This document shows, one piece after another, positions 45,301 to 46,587 of a DNA stretch of 64,000 nucleotides. Source of the stretch: Argyresthia goedartella (Eukaryota; Arthropoda; Insecta; Lepidoptera; Argyresthiidae). The notes below the pieces were generated by a model. That model ran no database searches. It was not told the origin of the DNA and was given only the letters and a program-made list of their open reading frames with translations. The position numbers and the translations under genes are program-made. Location of the stretch: NCBI GenBank assembly GCA_949825045.1, contig OX463827.1, positions 1,696,501 through 1,760,500 of the forward strand, given 5' to 3'. Each line of letters starts with the position of its first letter. The stretch's first letter is position 1.

Positions 45301-46587
45301 CACACTGTTAACGTTCCGTTTCACCCGAAATGTAACCACAATTGTGTTTAATATTGTTGTAGCGCGATATTCAAATTGTGACAGAGGACTGTTCAAAAAT
45401 GTATGGACAAAATTCGAACACTATTTTTTAGTACTAAAAAATTCTCTAAAATTATAATTGTTTTTTGTTCACATGCATTCAATATTCTTTATATTTATAG
45501 AGTTATAAGATTTAACATTTTTAAAAACAACTAATAAAAACCGAACCGAATCATACTCGATCCGGAATTAGGACATAACAGAGGACTGTTTACAGTGGCT
45601 TTTAGATCGAATTTATGAAATGATTATGATTCTAAATATTGATTAAGCTTGGCTCCTTAAATAACAGGTTATATATTATGTGCTTTAATAAATAAAACTA
45701 TGCATTACTATAGCCAAAGTAAAAAAAATATGCTTGGACCATGATTTTTCCGTTAGTAGAGAAAGGCCCTTATCTATGTGGGTCCCCACTGCAATTTGCT
45801 GTTGATGGTTATACTAAGAAAGTTAGTGTCATTTACTAATTCTTATGTGTTGAAATTGGTTTTACCTGGGTTTACCAATAAATTACTAACTGTAAACCAA
45901 TTCAAGGTTAAAGATTATCAAAATCTTTACTTTCTATGCAAGCGAAAAGAATATGAAGAAAAAACTTACAATTTGATAGTGCTGGGTAACTTCTGTTTCC
46001 TCACATGTTCATCTATATGCTGAAGAGTTTTGGGCACTATCAGTGTCAGTGTAGGATTAGTGGGTGGGCCTTTTATCTGTGACACAGAGAGTAATAGTTG
46101 TTTTAAAATTGGCAATATTATTGAAACTTTTACACTACTAAGAGTCAATTATCACACAAACTAATTATTTGCCAAAATAACAGCAGTGGGAATTTTTTTT
46201 TCAAGTTTTTAGTCATAAGAACAAGAATAGATAGAATAAATGGTTAAAGAATAAAAATATGTCCTAGTAGAGTACAGTTAAAACTCTAAACAAAGAGAAG
46301 TTAGCTGCTTAAAACATAATGACATGTCATTCATTATGCTGTCGATTTTACAAGACCAAATGATAAAACATCATTCCACTGCATGTGAAGAAAGGAACTC
46401 TTACCACGAAGCAGTCGTCACACCTTTCCTTCAGAAATGTGTATAAGTCTCTGTAGCCAAACTTGCCCATGGGAATGGGCTCTCCCATCATGTTGTGGAA
46501 GTCTCGGGTAAGGCTGCGCAGGTCGACATGGGTCGGACTCGACACCGCAATTGACCGGAGCACCTTCTTGAGCTGCTCCAGCTCCAT
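214..46587 (-). CDS. LOTUS/Tudor-domain germline protein, TDRD7/Tapas-like (N-terminal six exons)
   Basis: Six minus-strand exons join with matching phases into 399 open codons from an ATG at 46587: 46405-46587, 45970-46076, 13798-14231, 13378-13486, 9250-9505 and 214-321. Residues 1-97 or so form a first LOTUS (OST-HTH) domain (start MELEQLKKVLRSIAV; core KFGYRDLYTFLKERCDD). A low-complexity proline-rich linker follows, then a second LOTUS domain (EHPEGLWSTDFLRLYR joined to ERYGREVPVERLG). The last exon is an acidic lead-in of the kind that precedes Tudor domains, which must lie beyond base 1. Known LOTUS-Tudor proteins (TDRD5/Tejas, TDRD7/Tapas) sit in germ granules, bind Vasa helicase through LOTUS, and act in piRNA and mRNA control. 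The exact orthologue is inferred. The introns (29.8% of which I could not assign by eye is not claimed) are almost entirely transposons; intron 2 alone is about 31.7 kb. Confidence 0.75.
375..600 (-). repeat. Lepidopteran-type tRNA-derived SINE
   Basis: On the minus strand it reads from GGTTTAGCCTAGCGGCTAG (A-box region) through GGGTTCGAATC (B box) into a body with AAATATTTGTGTGATTAGC and a tail resembling GCCTAG...CCATAACACAAGCC. The same body and tail recur at 48415-48600, and a related tail at 23390-23490 and 59846-59946. This is a pol III SINE, not a functional tRNA. Confidence 0.75.
835..1000 (+). repeat. DIRS left inverted terminal repeat
   Basis: Reverse complement matches 8855-9020 without a visible mismatch over 166 bp. 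The outer end beyond the match (812-834) is unique to this side and reappears, complemented, in the internal complementary region. Confidence 0.9.
1096..2575 (+). pseudogene. DIRS gag-like ORF1 (possible intron, one frameshift)
   Basis: The ORF starts at ATG 1096 with a basic, arginine-rich head (GKRKRSEDRIARKIRR), typical of DIRS gag. It stops at 1297, but the second half (from 1676, beginning AEPELP) continues the same protein after a candidate intron at 1286-1675. The middle part contains asparagine-rich NPVNDNPVNE repeats, then a helical region (PELLQAASDLVKKRD). Around 2103 a one-base frameshift separates this from the C-terminal part, which includes CHVHHAQTMSRRHFIR and a proline/glutamine-rich tail ending at TAA 2573-2575. 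The next gene overlaps this end in another frame. The likely role is assembly of the RNA-protein particle. The gene looks non-functional because of the frameshift. Confidence 0.65.
1286..1675 (+). other. Candidate GC-AG intron in DIRS gag
   Basis: The left boundary reads GGAAG/GCAAGT, the consensus for the minor GC donor class, and the right boundary reads TTTTTACAG/AAGCT after a T-rich tract. Joining the flanks keeps the reading frame, whereas the unspliced frame stops at 1297. The splicing claim is an inference. Confidence 0.5.
2572..4446 (+). CDS. DIRS reverse transcriptase / RNase H / methylase-like polyprotein
   Basis: About 610 intact codons; the frame is open upstream of the first ATG (2620) and overlaps the gag end, so the true start is uncertain. 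RT motifs are visible: FLIEKENGKKRFILNLKKL (motif region 2), SIDLKDAYFSL (A), LPFGLNIAP (B) and VIYLDDLFLIG (C, catalytic YLDD). RNase H follows with EIFSDASRTGWG, LELRAAFFGL and RIDNTTAIAY. The C-terminal third (PEIDLFASRLNNKCP, then a WHRDP segment and VVVPWWPTQPW) matches the degenerate DAM-like methylase region characteristic of DIRS elements. No stop or frameshift is seen. The next gene begins in an overlapping frame. Confidence 0.9.
   Translation, partial: LTQAGTLPYFYKNWVAMTNDGIVLSWISGLRLPISTEIHQLKAPYNIPESNCYKHSMNMELSRLLEIGAIKKCNPCQDQFLSKIFLIEKENGKKRFILNLKKLNEFIPAPHFKLEDYRTAMKLISKDCFMCSIDLKDAYFSLAIDKNDRKFLRFEWLGEIYEFQVLPFGLNIAPLVFTKLMRPVMQYLRSQGFISVIYLDDLFLIGHSYLECKNNFLITKQLLESLGFTINREKSVCTPSQKIKFLGFIFDSVNFTISITDEKREKIKKEVLNYLSIQRCKVRHFAHFIGLLVSACPGVPYGWLYTKNFERTKFLCLKQNNDDYDSHLTIPKSLSEDLTWWLHNIDSCQNPIRTGNYKLEIFSDASRTGWGIKCLSDSASGQWSNTELEEHINSLELRAAFFGLKIYAKEYQNCEILLRIDNTTAIAYINRMGGIQYPHLTKISREIWQWCEQRQLFIFASYISSKENYSADAESRRIHADVEWQLSNVAFKTICEKFSKPEIDLFASRLNNKCPKFISWHRDPEAFTVDAFTISWHGYLFYAFPPFCLILRVIQKIIHDKATGIVVVPWWPTQPWFPLFRKYLVSEYIEFPPNIHLLSSPFSHEHKLQRSLTLVAGLLSGKSI
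4452..5402 (+). CDS. DIRS tyrosine recombinase
   Basis: About 310 codons, intact. The frame is open upstream of 4476 and abuts the polyprotein end, so the start is approximate. The N-terminal SAM-like core-binding region (DNTIKQYNPCLRQWHQFC) is followed by the catalytic domain. The active-site set is visible: R in TAHRVQTLSL, HxxR in GAHSTRHAATSAAKR, H/W in TAGWSGNS and the nucleophile Y in FARFYNRE. Such recombinases integrate a circular DNA copy without target-site duplication. It is followed 12 bases later by the nested DNA transposon. Confidence 0.92.
   Translation, partial: GISVESIEVILASLSDNTIKQYNPCLRQWHQFCQENEIDFYRASVSDVLKFLTKLYNRGCKYGTLNSTKSALALVLGTSIMNDCVIKRFMKGVFKLRTPLPRYNLTRDPENVLNYVGGLFPNESLSFETLSKKLATLLALVTAHRVQTLSLIRISNIKQMSDKIVIHIPDKIKTSAINRSQPMLIPPYFSDKPSICPARSLEHYLQKSANKRPNDCDFLFITYKKPFRKVSSQTLSRWMKVTLSESGIDTSIFGAHSTRHAATSAAKRLGVSLDLIRKTAGWSGNSATFARFYNREVATESSESFARTLCGVTPKH
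5415..8419 (-). mobile_element. Tc1/mariner-superfamily element with 741-bp terminal inverted repeats
   Basis: The ends read TACAGGGTGTCCCG inward on both sides and are flanked by TA target duplications (5413-5414, 8420-8421). The inverted repeats are unusually long and equal: 5415-6155 and 7679-8419, with only a few differences by eye. A diverged third copy of about 115 bp of the repeat lies at 7551-7666. The interior holds a defective transposase on the minus strand. It inserted into the DIRS element just after the recombinase stop. Confidence 0.88.
6171..6872 (-). pseudogene. Internally deleted Tc1/mariner-like transposase (DUF4817-type N-terminus)
   Basis: 233 codons. The N-terminus (TPREYCYMHLIYGEARQNAR, then HTH-like LSVRTIARRTGIPRTTVHKI) matches the helix-turn-helix of transposases also seen in the 9636-12164 element. 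The first catalytic aspartate is in ILWSDESS. Soon afterwards the sequence jumps to a C-terminal segment, and the second and third catalytic acids are missing, so this looks like an internal-deletion derivative. It could still be moved by an intact relative. Confidence 0.75.
8637..8758 (+). repeat. DIRS internal complementary region
   Basis: The first part (CTACAAGTAATTATGTG...) is complementary to the left end around 812-858, and the second part (through CGAAGAGATTACA) is complementary to the right end around 9013-9090. The two halves abut, so the reverse complement equals right end joined to left end. The two ends share the bases ATTA at the join. Confidence 0.9.
8855..9090 (+). repeat. DIRS right inverted terminal repeat and right extension
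   Basis: 8855-9020 is the reverse complement of 835-1000. The extension 9021-9090 ends in TTCGTTTGATTTTCTATTA and is represented in complement inside the internal complementary region. The element ends 160 bases before host exon 5. Confidence 0.88.
9250..9505 (-). CDS. LOTUS/Tudor gene, coding exon 5
   Basis: 256 bases, entering after two bases of a split arginine codon and leaving in phase 0. The acceptor is TATGCAG/GGAGC and the donor GAGTTT/GTGAGT on the minus strand. It encodes the rest of the second LOTUS domain (ERYGREVPVERLGLASS and DVIRLTRP) and a proline-rich spacer. It is very GC-rich, which gives several open shadow frames. Confidence 0.8.
10445..11501 (+). pseudogene. Tc1/mariner-like transposase, DD41D (rosa-like), degenerate
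   Basis: From ATG 10445 (MATYSNEEYADM) the frame has a TAG at 10667-10669 and a frameshift near 10950. The N-terminus is the DUF4817-type region (YIRRYPDRRVPDVSVF). Catalytic acids are visible in ILWTDESKF, WFQHDGCPAHF and SPDLTPMDFYVWG; I count 41 residues between the second and third, which places it with DD41D elements. The reading frame after the shift is intact to 11501. It is inactive as it stands. Confidence 0.8.
11535..11632 (+). repeat. RTE-like LINE 3' end scrap
   Basis: The segment with GAGGGAGGCCTATGTTCAG followed by GGCTGAAATGATGATG resembles the 3' ends of RTE-type LINEs common in moths. It is only about 100 bases and sits inside the DD41D element after the transposase stop. 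Confidence 0.45.
12167..13115 (+). repeat. Retroelement 3' tails and a LINE RT scrap
   Basis: 12167-12480 shows nothing recognisable. 12480-12646 ends in CAAATAAACTTC followed by a (TTTC)n run at 12610-12646, the form of a LINE or SINE 3' tail. 12650-12870 contains ATCGGTCCAGTAGTTTTTC, a phrase common in moth repeats. 12995-13110 encodes FTANNLLLNEKTTKCVKFSL, a scrap of LINE reverse transcriptase also seen on the minus strand at 15115-15483. Confidence 0.5.
13378..13486 (-). CDS. LOTUS/Tudor gene, coding exon 4
   Basis: 109 bases bounded by TGTTGCAG/GTAGC and TTTACAG/GTATCT on the minus strand. It opens the second LOTUS domain (LEDLRTEIRDLISEHPEG, then LWSTDFLRLYR) and splits an arginine codon with exon 5. 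About 310 bases separate it from exon 3, and nothing is recognisable in that intron. Confidence 0.8.
13798..14231 (-). CDS. LOTUS/Tudor gene, coding exon 3
   Basis: 434 bases. The acceptor is CATTCCAG/CAAAG and the donor GAGTT/GTAAGT on the minus strand. It encodes a hydrophilic linker rich in P, Q, N and S with PRPITKHEPAPQSHYDN, and a short basic piece (NFFKKRLPRLSDE). No domain is recognisable. Its phases fit exon 2 (45970-46076) and exon 4. Confidence 0.75.
14445..15650 (-). mobile_element. Jockey/CR1-like LINE 3' fragment
   Basis: On the minus strand 15650-15480 encodes IGVPQSSILCPFLFL and FADDTS, the RT catalytic region, then a frameshift near 15478, then 15483-15115 continues with WFTVNNLLLNAGKTKCIKLS. 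The 3' part has an AATAAAGAAC signal and TTTGAC tail near 14445-14470. An A-rich (AAATAAAATC) repeat at 14935-14972 may be a second insertion. It is 5'-truncated and dead. Confidence 0.7.
15660..15782. other. Unassigned repeat-like stretch
   Basis: It contains AACGACTTCAAAAAGAAGGAGG and a T-run, phrases common to moth repeats, but I cannot name the family. Confidence 0.3.
16077..18074 (-). CDS. LINE ORF2 reverse transcriptase part
   Basis: 665 codons. RT motifs in order: VSPLYKGKGSKDDSSNYRPI, VLFCDLSKAFDVADH (motif A), GVPQGSSLSNIAFSLLLNDL (B), FLFADDVAAVV (C, FADD) and FLGFQVDHALTWDAHI. A C-terminal region with LWGRAAQWHRVFVLQKRAVR is typical of jockey/CR1 LINEs; no RNase H is seen. The frame differs from the endonuclease part, so a one-base shift within 18010-18074 breaks an originally continuous ORF2. 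Confidence 0.85.
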   Translation of the reverse strand: MSTKKTHGSLRKHCLKSLVFDLIELQTFYPNDTIISDKVKQKTENLNSKLYSHRLQHFSSLINNSDNPIKTMWKIVGTETCKSKKSSVDYTELIKHPTGIVFPSKKEVVDHLNSQFVNAARLCGAPPANLCAARAALVAARAPSDSSLRLRPFTPAEVYTIIIKRVANKPTKDIYDISINLVHSIARNICMPLCVMFNKCIKGGIYPRCLKQIKVSPLYKGKGSKDDSSNYRPISIIPAIAKVLENGISSRLTSFLDSTSAFTDRQYAYREGRSTTQLAREVVRRVLDARERQQAVAVLFCDLSKAFDVADHNVLYMKLQHYGITGPALSLLTSFMQERMQFVVGAAGAAKSDGLSADMGVPQGSSLSNIAFSLLLNDLPSVLREGEIFLFADDVAAVVTAPTLALLETKLNATAYRMCLWFRHNGLLLNTTKTQFVQFDLSGRRRPKLAVVVDGSQIEQAHTAAFLGFQVDHALTWDAHINNLCSRLASACFAVSRLSSTLPAESLRTCYFASVHSLLQYGVELWGRAAQWHRVFVLQKRAVRLLARVPTDESARPHFKQLKILTLPSLLILQVATYVRENIHLYKRLGERHRYETRNSNKLATIAHKLEKTRKTIHAMGPVVYNKLPGAITDAPSVSIFKCKLRTWLIEKSLYSYDEFLALGM
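18004..18975 (-). CDS. LINE ORF2 endonuclease part
   Basis: An apurinic-type endonuclease domain: ALQNVQSLNNKTRNIELL, AVTEHWL, ILVGDANID (catalytic D and N), and the C-terminal NLSDHLGVRAEL (SDH). It nicks the target for primed reverse transcription. It overlaps the ORF1 end by 29 bases in a different frame. The frame ends within the RT ORF region. Confidence 0.82.
   Translation of the reverse strand: MQRTTNTVNRLNTITIALQNVQSLNNKTRNIELLTQDELKCDVFAVTEHWLKSDQLKCINITNFNLVSSSCRANFEHGGSCLFINNKTKAIEYPDLCKLSVELYCEISAIKLIDYDLLIVCFYRTNAIKASDFITVLDKLLGKINDTGLECILVGDANIDTLVSSSENKELSDTLASHSFRNLVDFPTRITSTSATSLDHAYTNTGDRFRPAARPLTTNLSDHLGVRAELVCGERPPLPPATRLVRDYTRQSRTQFALAIDNVDWEDLFCSKTTTEEIAQAIINVIVCKAQICFPLNHKPNVNKENSWLTEETLSQVLGVRSN
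18947..19930 (-). CDS. LINE ORF1 (gag-like, coiled coil)
   Basis: It starts at ATG 19930 (MPYLTLEAVESVIKKCLEAI). The first 60 residues form a coiled coil (ERKLSELEATIVRLGEEKEAK reduced here to its heptad character). A long low-complexity middle follows, then VPKRGRRRRNTRTN and a folded C-terminal region with EKLELKHTHYASFAIFVP that resembles an RRM-like fold. No zinc knuckles are seen. It probably binds the LINE RNA. Confidence 0.7.
   Translation of the reverse strand: MPYLTLEAVESVIKKCLEAIERKLSELEATIVRLGEEKEAKQSDPKQNTTAAITPRLPQNTAAQKKPITKEITRRVSTSGRVGATGPITARAETRNKLALNQSAAPAEHNETTPTTLATALPAQNEIKEVTIDIVQIPPHETLIPGDLEVKTNDDSNWQVVPKRGRRRRNTRTNVICGTGVDDPYLQTVERAKKIHACFLRPEVTAESMLAYMEKKKQSGKYRVEKLELKHTHYASFAIFVPTSLFDFFMTPANWPPGTEITEWFRPSTRRAARSSPDSSSTGRAARGARDSGHGAAYRARGTGADTRGGPSSSAPPTSAENHQHSK
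20040..21240 (-). pseudogene. Degenerate LINE reverse transcriptase remnant
   Basis: On the minus strand 21240-21150 encodes MVPKTGKAVHDITSYRPISL, and 20997-20734 encodes VSAGVPQGSVLGP. 20338-20093 holds a C-terminal piece (LWFNTTAEIHVGDNM). Frames shift repeatedly. It lies upstream of the better-preserved LINE and belongs to a different, older copy. Confidence 0.7.
21845..22794 (+). CDS. Possible two-exon ORF inside the NOF-like element
   Basis: A short first exon (21845-21888) encodes the hydrophobic MNLLSVLLVALMII and ends at AAC/GTAAGT. A candidate acceptor ATTACAG at 22481-22487 joins in phase to an open frame ending at 22794 (VVISGGRKPKIDFENEK, then an acidic, serine-rich tail). The hydrophobic start looks like a signal peptide, unusual for a transposase. 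I do not recognise the product, and the splice is inferred. Confidence 0.3.
23316..23935 (-). mobile_element. LINE 3' fragment with nested SINE-like tail
   Basis: On the minus strand 23905-23661 encodes LGLIFDKQLSWSFHVNEVSR and DYADVCW, the same LINE family as 32016-32622 (plus) and 57540-57850 (minus). An AATAAAG signal ends it at 23316. A plus-strand tail GTGTATCGTTGTCTAGTACC...(ATT)n at 23390-23490 is nested in the 3' UTR and recurs at 59846. It splits the NOF-like gene. Confidence 0.7.
24352..24511. repeat. Two consecutive near-perfect palindromes
   Basis: First: arms 24352-24380 and 24385-24413, 29 bp with one mismatch, loop AATA. Second: arms 24445-24474 and 24482-24511, 30 bp perfect, loop of 7. 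They lie within what should be transposase coding sequence. Confidence 0.92.
25476..26718 (+). mobile_element. mariner element (cecropia-like), nearly intact
   Basis: 1243 bp with about 28-bp inverted ends (right end reads TTAGGTCCTTACATATGAAA inward; left TTAGGTACTGACATATGAAA) and TA duplications at 25474-25475 and 26719-26720. Full-length size for mariner. It inserted into the right inverted repeat of the NOF-like element. Confidence 0.93.
25627..26643 (+). pseudogene. mariner transposase, DD34D, one nonsense codon
   Basis: It starts MENLEYRVIYEYEFYRGTSA, with the expected N-terminal HTH regions, WVPHEL, and catalytic acids in TCDEKW, LLHDNARPH and YSPDLAPTDCHF. A TAA at 26587-26589 interrupts the frame 18 codons before the natural end (LPMRWQNCIDSNGTYF, TAA at 26641-26643). 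Otherwise the 339-codon frame is continuous. The loss of the last residues probably inactivates it, though the ends should still be recognised by an active relative. Confidence 0.92.
26850..27827. repeat. Palindromic insertion with direct and inverted repeats
   Basis: Inverted arms of about 130 bp (27083-27212 and 27392-27520) flank an approximately 180-bp centre. Outside them a 60-bp direct repeat, GTATGGTCTTTGGTGGGATC and following, occurs at 26859-26920 and 27549-27608. A minus-strand frame 27571-26810 is open for 253 codons and cysteine-rich (CSDYWVQLHNKNSWLYNC, GIVALGQGCILQRSD). I do not recognise it; an envelope-like glycoprotein fragment is one weak possibility. It separates parts of the NOF-like right end. 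Confidence 0.7.
27863..29119. other. Unassigned intronic sequence
   Basis: Two NOF-terminus-like phrases occur in inverted order, GAACTGAGTGAGCGCAC near 27968 and GCTCACTCAATCCACACGCA near 28094, suggesting a solo or rearranged NOF end. From 28200 to 29119 I see no gene or named repeat. Confidence 0.4.
29120..31653. repeat. Rearranged element with inverted repeated modules
   Basis: Two related modules built around AAGCAGGAATAATTAC and CGAAAAAGT occur side by side at 29128-29236 and, inverted and in rearranged order, at 31505-31635. ATGCCGTTACA occurs at 31490 and 31643, the latter just before the gypsy-like gag leader. The interior has no convincing gene. An LTR derivative of the following Ty3/gypsy element is possible but unproven. 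Confidence 0.45.
29956..29995 (+). promoter_or_regulatory. TATA box plus initiator
   Basis: TATAAATA at 29956-29963 is followed 34 bases later by TCAGTC (A at 29990), an arthropod initiator match. It would start transcription rightward toward the gypsy-like element, so it may be an LTR promoter. Confidence 0.45.
31868..32015 (+). pseudogene. gypsy gag N-terminus
   Basis: The frame begins MGRPKKNVSRVV at ATG 31868 and continues for about 50 codons (SLSQTSVSNNGMASGQ) until LINE sequence begins near 32016. No capsid or zinc-knuckle region survives. Confidence 0.55.
32016..32775 (+). mobile_element. LINE RT 3' end fragment
   Basis: Coding resumes in a LINE frame: VSRRVFATFYSLRRLQHF, PLIDYADVCWISANEEQL, LERLQNLGIRFIFGLRKFDH and, at 32275-32622, the intact C-terminus ending EHYLSLL. 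A TATTTA-rich 3' UTR follows. It is 5'-truncated, from the same family as 23661-23905 and 57540-57850. Confidence 0.8.
32776..33060 (+). repeat. LINE 3' UTR with conserved stem-loop
   Basis: TGCTGGAAGAAATCTCTATA runs into TAGAGATAAGC, a short hairpin near 32850-32880 of the type found at the 3' ends of many insect LINEs; AATAAAG follows near 32930. Similar hairpins lie at 56325-56350 and, inverted, near 57010-57035. Confidence 0.5.
33084..33690 (+). pseudogene. gypsy protease and RT leader
   Basis: The aspartic protease active site LIDSGSEISVIS is followed by LRITGAFGVNKEKVDKLV and DLILGFDFIQQ. The RT connection domain follows (HKTKLLPVLNKHAELFSD, FVKRSYPIPFAYRDKV). A TGA at about 33694 ends the frame just before the RT palm continues in the same direction. 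Confidence 0.8.
33696..35007 (+). pseudogene. gypsy reverse transcriptase and RNase H
   Basis: RT motifs: IISRQSTDFSSPLTCALK, VRILLDARQLN, IAILDVKDAYFSIPL (motif A), LNFVDDLAILTEGD (motif C, FVDD) and KLLGNILSTQGLQID. A frameshift near 33985 splits it. RNase H follows with VQCDASAIGIGGYV, SEQEMYAVIYTLKRF and RTDHKSLTF. The frame after the shift is open to 35007. Confidence 0.85.
35068..35439 (+). pseudogene. gypsy integrase zinc-binding domain
   Basis: HHCC module: HIHEEIGHYGRYKI gives the histidines and SYDICQKVK the cysteine region (one expected cysteine is changed). The linker FSDLYGPLPVGKFGYQ leads to the integrase core, which resumes at 36757 after the nested mariner. Confidence 0.75.
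35445..36745 (+). mobile_element. DD37D (maT-like) mariner element
   Basis: 1301 bp with inverted ends GTCAGGTCATAAGTTCTGTC. The right flank is TA and the left CA, consistent with a TA target duplication with one change. It contains a nearly complete transposase and splits the gypsy integrase gene. Confidence 0.88.
35583..36624 (+). pseudogene. DD37D transposase, one nonsense codon
   Basis: From ATG 35583 (MEWTLKEDRVAVIALHRCGY) the frame is open except for one TAA at 36319-36321, which falls immediately before the second catalytic aspartate (WVFQ, stop, DSAPAH). The other acids are in ILFSDEKIF and SSPDLSPLDYKIW; I count 37 residues between the second and third. The end is KACIQKRGGHFE. HTH segments are visible at RFVYRTIKRYNEG and MGLSRTTVKRVL. 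Confidence 0.9.
36757..37150 (+). pseudogene. gypsy integrase catalytic core
   Basis: The DDE triad is seen as QDVYSKVIKLYP, IITDSGPQF and NSVERVNREL, followed by PDIESCYNNIEHTSTGF and PNELAFGR. The frame runs on, in frame by chance or decay, into the next transposase, giving a 474-codon chimeric ORF (36757-38181). Confidence 0.82.
37259..38320 (+). pseudogene. Second DD37D transposase, degenerate
   Basis: Starts MEWGVKENRVAVIALHKC at 37259, then a frameshift near 37335. It continues KFVYRTIKRFRELSSIDD, ILFTDENIFTVEE and VMVWWGVSYEGVTKLHF. The second catalytic aspartate is replaced (IFQQYSAPAHK) and the third is lost (NPDLKPLG), with further shifts to the C-terminal KKDV...KGGHFE-like end near 38300. 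No terminal repeats were found. It is a distinct, older relative of the element at 35445. Confidence 0.82.
38400..40034 (+). mobile_element. LINE reverse transcriptase fragment, degenerate
   Basis: Plus-strand pieces: KIFEKIMNSRLVNYLEQFNI, RQYGFRRDRST, GIFLDLAKAFDM (motif A), YADDTVLLVNG (motif C), RYLGIVIDHNLSLKQHI. Several stops and shifts. After the 377-bp MITE at 39316 it continues YISPVESIICIVYSI and runs to about 40030. Confidence 0.78.
39316..39692. mobile_element. MITE with TGTCACCG ends and TATA duplication
   Basis: 377 bp; ends TGTCACCG inward on both sides, with inverted subterminal TCAAAACCGTTAGTTGAT. TATA flanks at 39312-39315 and 39693-39696. Removing it with one TATA restores the LINE reading frame. 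Internal smaller hairpins (TTAGTTGATCAACTA) occur. Confidence 0.85.
40035..40441. mobile_element. MITE with TACAGGGTG ends
   Basis: 407 bp between TA duplications (40033-40034, 40442-40443); ends TACAGGGTGTTAACGG and TACAGGTTGTTAACGG inward. No coding capacity. The terminal bases match the larger Tc1/mariner-superfamily elements of this window, which could mobilise it. Confidence 0.8.
40442..41590. other. AT-rich intronic stretch with a small palindromic MITE
   Basis: A MITE of about 160 bp at 40799-40962 has inverted ends ACTGCCTTATTCATAAA and ACCGCCTTATTCGTAAA. Nothing else is recognisable in this 1.1-kb interval. Confidence 0.6.
41590..41679 (-). mobile_element. LINE RT fragment, left piece
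   Basis: Minus-strand LINE sequence (AYAVRNIRQNMDAATSR) of the same family as 15115-15483. It continues at 45770-45915, separated by the 4.09-kb transposon. Confidence 0.7.
41863..41915. repeat. Subterminal 12-bp motif array, left end
   Basis: CAGAGGACTGTT at 41863-41874 and 41883-41894, and a two-base variant at 41904-41915. It lies 183-236 bp from the left end of the transposon, outside its genes. Confidence 0.85.
42130..42825 (-). CDS. Transposon C-terminal protein region
   Basis: 231 codons, open. It begins MESFLEAIQRICSAITLF and includes acidic stretches and a region (IGDYVLVKFLLRNTEYCYAA) resembling a small beta-barrel domain. It overlaps the end of 42810-43637 by 16 bases in another frame, suggesting one gene broken by a frameshift or a separate ORF. 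Confidence 0.6.
   Translation of the reverse strand: MESFLEAIQRICSAITLFTIDDKAIQELTENLQNETVNLKSFNGTLKIHQVKAEILRSSLESAPSAAKLIMKSLSCTCEDECQHFNIGVLEYKNKTKLNIDDIYTDSESENMDNSQDSTMETDDDATLAGPSSINQQNYTIGDYVLVKFLLRNTEYCYAAVINKIDTEEHELTVTFLKICDDKGHTFRVDENDVSDVSFDQVLKKLPNSDIALKGKQIFYYFNIPVPVFEK
42810..43637 (-). CDS. Transposase catalytic region (Sola-like, tentative)
   Basis: 275 codons. It has a cysteine cluster (CCNRYDELCLSRTCQRC), then candidate catalytic acids in IIHMDFSENYCSKYG, SIHFVSDGLVTQYRNK and WNYSESGHGKGAPDGIG. Such D, D, E spacing with the HGKG phrase is known from insect transposon-encoded proteins. Frame upstream (to about 43930) continues in other frames with CLCIKHANIDLK, so a shift lies near 43640. 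Confidence 0.65.
   Translation of the reverse strand: MHRRRILTYNSHTALLEKTCCNRYDELCLSRTCQRCTDKNPDYREFDNSKPIQYKKWISEKQTYNDPKTKNARTVTKYLKKTFTVRPRELIEELHEDLEAYYQHERNITHQYNAIKKYKQNLTDEDAIIHMDFSENYCSKYGQEIQAFHFGGSRLQLSLHTKNSIKSYCTVSKNLTHSPAAIWAHLKPIFKTLPPYIKSIHFVSDGLVTQYRNKTMFYILASRLQQEVLNVKKFTWNYSESGHGKGAPDGIGATCKRTADAVVATGGDLIAWNHF
43935..44742 (-). pseudogene. Transposon N-terminal basic coiled-coil region
   Basis: The ATG at about 44742 (MPPKKKP) meets an in-frame TAA eight codons later. Beyond it the frame is open to 43935 with heavily basic, helical sequence (KEKERRNYQRKKEKG, KYRKRLERLEKAKK) and EVVKKALFGEVLNAQLKEN. It is the likely DNA-binding or multimerising part of the same protein. Confidence 0.6.
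44979..45590. repeat. Subterminal 12-bp motif array, right end
   Basis: CAGAGGACTGTT at 45024-45035, 45039-45050, 45382-45393 and 45579-45590, inverted at 44999-45010, with a one-base inverted variant at 44979-44990. All lie 5' of the transposase genes and inside the right end. Confidence 0.88.
45770..45915 (-). mobile_element. LINE RT fragment, right piece
   Basis: Continues the LINE broken by the transposon: WGPHCNLL region and NQFKVK on the shared family pattern (compare 15200-15420). It ends 55 bases before host exon 2. Confidence 0.65.
45970..46076 (-). CDS. LOTUS/Tudor gene, coding exon 2
   Basis: 107 bases, acceptor GTGTCACAG/ATAAA and donor AAATT/GTAAGT on the minus strand. It completes the first LOTUS domain (IKGPPTNPTLTLIVPK, HIDEHVRKQKLP). 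Phases fit exon 1 (phase 0) and exon 3 (split TTC codon). The 328-bp intron to exon 1 holds nothing recognisable. Confidence 0.75.
46405..46587 (-). CDS. LOTUS/Tudor gene, coding exon 1
   Basis: 61 codons from ATG 46585-46587 to donor TTCGTG/GTAAGA. It carries most of the first LOTUS domain: LEQLKKVLRSIAV, LRSLTRDFHNMMG, KFGYRDLYTFLKERC. I chose this ATG because it opens the domain as in related proteins; an upstream non-coding exon is possible. Confidence 0.8.

Larger units (their letters stand above)
41680..45769 (-). mobile_element. 4.09-kb DNA transposon, Sola-like (tentative)
   Basis: The ends are perfect 18-bp inverted repeats GGGCCTTTCTCTACTAAC, flanked by TTAT duplications (41676-41679, 45770-45773) within an otherwise continuous LINE fragment. 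It encodes three minus-strand protein pieces and carries a 12-bp motif, CAGAGGACTGTT, repeatedly near both ends. The 4-bp duplication and the transposase phrases (MDFSENY, FVSDGL..QYRN, SGHGKGAPDGIG) suggest the Sola group, but that assignment is from memory and uncertain. Confidence 0.8.

Noticed and set aside
41863..45590. CRISPR-like array of a 12-bp repeat
   Set aside because: Spacing is irregular, copies occur in both orientations, and they are confined to the ends of a DNA transposon in an insect genome.
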